Positions 61,399 to 64,000 of a stretch of DNA of 64,000 nucleotides are shown here, piece after piece. The DNA is from Streblospio benedicti (taxonomy: Eukaryota; Annelida; Polychaeta; Spionida; Spionidae): NCBI GenBank assembly GCA_019095985.1, contig CM032665.1, forward strand, positions 32,276,445 through 32,340,444, read 5' to 3'. The translations under genes and the position numbers were made by a program. The notes beneath the pieces were generated by a model. That model was not told where the DNA came from and ran no database searches. It was given only the letters and a program-made list of their open reading frames with translations. How positions within the stretch are numbered: position 1 is the first letter of the stretch; each line of letters opens with the position of its first letter.

Positions 61399-64000
61399 AT
61401 GGCCTTGATTGAAGGTATTGGAGATGAGGTTGTGGTGTTTGTCGCAGCACTGGCATTGCTGGTTCTCATCACAATGGCATGGCTCTCAACACATGTTGCT
61501 GATCGGCCTAATGTTGATGTTGTCGTTATTGATCAGAACCGGATAATGCAACTCTTAAATCGTGTACGAACGGCCACTACAGACACGCTCAATCAAACTC
61601 CGATTGGCTACATTGTGAGGGGAGGTGGTGCTGATGGACAGAATAGGCAAGTTACTTTCTTACAAATGAAATCTGTATAGAAATCAACAATCAATGGCAG
61701 CTACCATTATGAGACCAAGAAATGTATGCCCATTTGTTTATGCATGACATAGAGCTATCCAGTAGTTATGAACAATAGTACCTCTCATGAGAAAATGTGT
61801 ATTTTACAGGGATGCTTCATCAAGTACCCTGCCTGAGGCTGGAGCGGAGCCTTCAGCAACTGGCGGAGGTGATGAGGGTGGGGAAGAAGGTGTATCTCTC
61901 GTCTATGCTCGCGTCGTGCCTGACCACACTGTCAACTGTCCACATCGACAACAGCAGCAGCAACAGCAGCAAGAGCAACAACAAGATGGTCAAGGTGGTT
62001 ATCTATTGAATACTAATATAATGAGTTTAATTACAGCTTTCTAAAAATATAGTTTTAATTACATTACTGAGATATTTTACTTGTGTGATCTTAAATATTT
62101 ACACCTTATGATTGCTAATTTTAATACTGATAACTGCATAAGTATGAGTCACACAGCAATTAAAATATATTAGTAAAGATATTTCTTTAACTTATCTTGC
62201 AGCAGATTCCTCAGCATCCAGCAGTGTACCAAGTGCACCATCCAATGAGAGTCAGCAGCCAGCACCAGCTGTAGTGATGTCCGATGCCTCATCAGAGCCA
62301 ACAGGTGAAAGATGTTATAATTTGCTCAAAGTGAATGCTCAAGGCCACGGATATGTACTCATCCTATAGTCAGAGATGGTGTCTACGTTGTCTGGACCAG
62401 TAAAATTATTGAGATTCTTGTCCTATGGACGAGTATTCTCTGTCACCCCAGTATGACATTCAGACAATTTGTAAATCACATTATGTTAAAGTTAAGTCTT
62501 CTCATAGTGATTGTTTTTATTGCTATGTTACGTTTCAAGATTTCTGACTATTATTTGTCCAAAAACGTGTAGTAGCTGTCTTCAGAGACTTCTACATCAT
62601 CCAACCATAAGTGTCCATATGCGTAACATATCAAATTAAATGGATGTATCCTATATGAGCAAAATTGACAAACATTCAGAATGCTAAATGGCATCTATCA
62701 ACAAGACTCTTGTCTTTAACAGCATCAGCCCCTGATGCCTCAGAGCCGACTTCTGTGGACACCGCTGAAGGCCTTAGGAACCGGCGCGTGGCCTTCTTCC
62801 AAACAAACCGCTCCCTCGTGGATGATTCGCAGGCTGCTGCTCCTACATTGGAACAAAGGTAATATTTGTTTAGTTTGTGATGACTAATAGTAGTGATGTG
62901 TTTACTTTTGTTTATTTTTTTAGAAAATAAAAGTGATGTCCAGTACATTATAGATTGTGCGTGAGGTTACCAATGAATATTGAGAGAAGAAAAAAATGAT
63001 TTTCATGGAAATTTTTATGTTAGTGTGTGAGGTTACCAACCAATATTCATTATTGAAGTGAAAAGATAATGTCCACAAATACAGCCAATTCATAGCTCAC
63101 AACTCCGCTCTAGGAATTATTTCTCAAGTGCAATGTAAGATCTTCTATTAATATATTACTCATTTTAGCCCACAGCCACAAGAGACAGTCTGTGATCAAC
63201 CAACCATCTCTACACCCTCCAATAACCAATCAGAAACAACCACCCAATCAACATCTCCAGCAGCGGACCAATCAGATGGAGGGAATTTAAGCGGCAACCA
63301 ATCAAATGCTGGAGATTCTGAGAGGCTAGATGGTCACATCAGGATCCGTCTCAAGTATCTGGATGATCGCCAAAGGCTAGTCCAAGCGAGGCCAGGCCAC
63401 ACAATTGGACAGTTCAAACAGTATGTTAGTTTTATTTTTCAAAGTAAATTGTTTAGCAAGTCACCAGCAAACTTTTAATTTTTGAAAAGGATATGGGGCT
63501 GGAGATGTTGAGTTAAAATTCCATGAAATATATATGGTCAACGTGGGCACATTTGAAGTAAACCCTTCTAGGATAGGGTATAGTTTTTTGCTGTGCATAG
63601 GTAAGCACTGCATCTGGATCTAGCAATGAAACAAGTTCATTTGTAACTTTTCACCTAGTGCTCTGAGTCATAGATACTTAAAATAGCTAATGGTAATGAT
63701 ATTGCAGATGCGTCAATTTTAGTTGTTTGGACTACAATGCACTGTAACCTTAAGAGTACAAGGGATTCGAGAAAACGTACACGTTTGCCAATCTAGATGT
63801 GGTGTGAATCATGAAAAGTCGGCGGTCGTATATGGAATGAGACGATACAACTACACACCTTTACGTTGACTTCATCTCCATACTTCAGACACCACTTTGA
63901 GGGTGAGGTGGGCGCGCACACTACAGTGCGGCTTATTTACAACGGGCAGGAGCTGCAGTCGAGTCGCACTCTAGAGTCATACAACGTGGAGGACAGCTCA
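61399..64000 (+). CDS. TMUB: Transmembrane and ubiquitin-like domain protein (TMUB1/2-like), 3' partial
   Basis: Exons: 61399-61646, 61810-61994, 62203-62304, 62723-62858, 63169-63420 and 63889 to the window end, in matching phase; 345 codons so far. The start MALIEGIGDEVVVFV is nearly the same as recalled human TMUB1 (MALIEGVGDEVTVLF). Residues 11-30 form a membrane segment. A long Ser/Pro/Gln-rich linker follows, including a polyglutamine run (CAG/CAA repeat at 61947-61983). The ubiquitin-like fold then begins at HIRIRLKYLDDRQRLVQARP, continuing TIGQFKQHHF and VRLIYNGQELQSSRTLESY. The family's C-terminal membrane segments lie off the right edge. TMUB proteins sit in ER and other membranes, with reported roles in ER-associated degradation and receptor recycling. 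The linker is longer than in human TMUB1 (246 aa). Intron 1 needs a GC donor. Confidence 0.9.
61647..61809 (+). other. GC-AG intron 1 of TMUB
   Basis: The only boundary that keeps the frame from GGGADGQN into RDASSSTLPEA is AG before GCAAGT (61647) with the acceptor TTTTACAG at 61809. AG|GCAAGT is the strong consensus of the minor GC donor class. The later GT (61651) would leave the frame out of phase with exon 2. Confidence 0.7.
61947..61983 (+). repeat. CAG/CAA repeat encoding polyglutamine
   Basis: Mixed CAG and CAA codons give eight Gln, one Glu and three Gln within the TMUB linker. CAA interruptions should slow expansion; length is probably polymorphic. Confidence 0.85.

Noticed and set aside
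1-64000. Retroviral, LTR, Polinton or CRISPR features; DUOX gene itself
   Set aside because: No gag, protease, integrase, envelope or capsid motifs, no long terminal direct repeats, no spaced repeat arrays, and no peroxidase or NADPH-oxidase exons were seen on either strand.

Overview
The window is genomic DNA from an animal. It has multi-exon protein genes with GT-AG introns, a 100-base assembly gap, GC-rich exons in AT-rich introns and intergenic DNA, and many short DNA transposons, tRNA-derived SINEs and LINEs. The gene set (dual oxidase maturation factor, a PKDCC/VLK-like secreted kinase, V-ATPase subunit F, a TMUB-type membrane ubiquitin-like protein) and the LINE style fit an invertebrate metazoan, perhaps an invertebrate deuterostome. 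The species cannot be read from the sequence alone.

Layout. Positions 1-17612 carry a plus-strand DUOXA gene whose N-terminal exon(s) lie off the left edge. Its second intron holds a sequence gap flanked by two near-identical copies of about 1 kb, and its third intron holds a decayed copy of the end of exon 3. From 17.6 to 44 kb I find no convincing gene. This stretch is a repeat-rich intergenic zone with hAT-like and pogo/Tigger-like MITEs, tRNA-derived SINEs, a minisatellite that resembles the inside of one MITE family, a 5'-truncated LINE, a perfect 90-bp palindrome and a CpG-rich segment with a CLEAR-type E-box. Positions 44043-49188 carry a plus-strand, six-exon PKDCC/VLK-like kinase gene with an unusually long stalk. 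ATP6V1F runs on the minus strand (52461-54980) and converges with it. The interval upstream of ATP6V1F holds a hAT element with a clean 8-bp target duplication, a possible housekeeping promoter and a nearly intact LINE with a 2A-like motif. A plus-strand TMUB-like gene starts at 61399 and runs off the right edge.

The four genes are not an operon and do not obviously work in one pathway. DUOXA brings dual oxidase to the cell surface, the kinase acts in the secretory pathway, ATP6V1F is a V-ATPase subunit and TMUB is a membrane ubiquitin-like protein. Their common theme is membrane and secretory biology, which may be coincidence. I found no CRISPR array, no rRNA, no convincing functional tRNA gene, and no retroviral, LTR or Polinton element. 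The most unusual items are the perfect palindrome, the decayed DUOXA exon duplication, and the MITE-into-MITE insertion that fixes the ends of the commonest repeat family.
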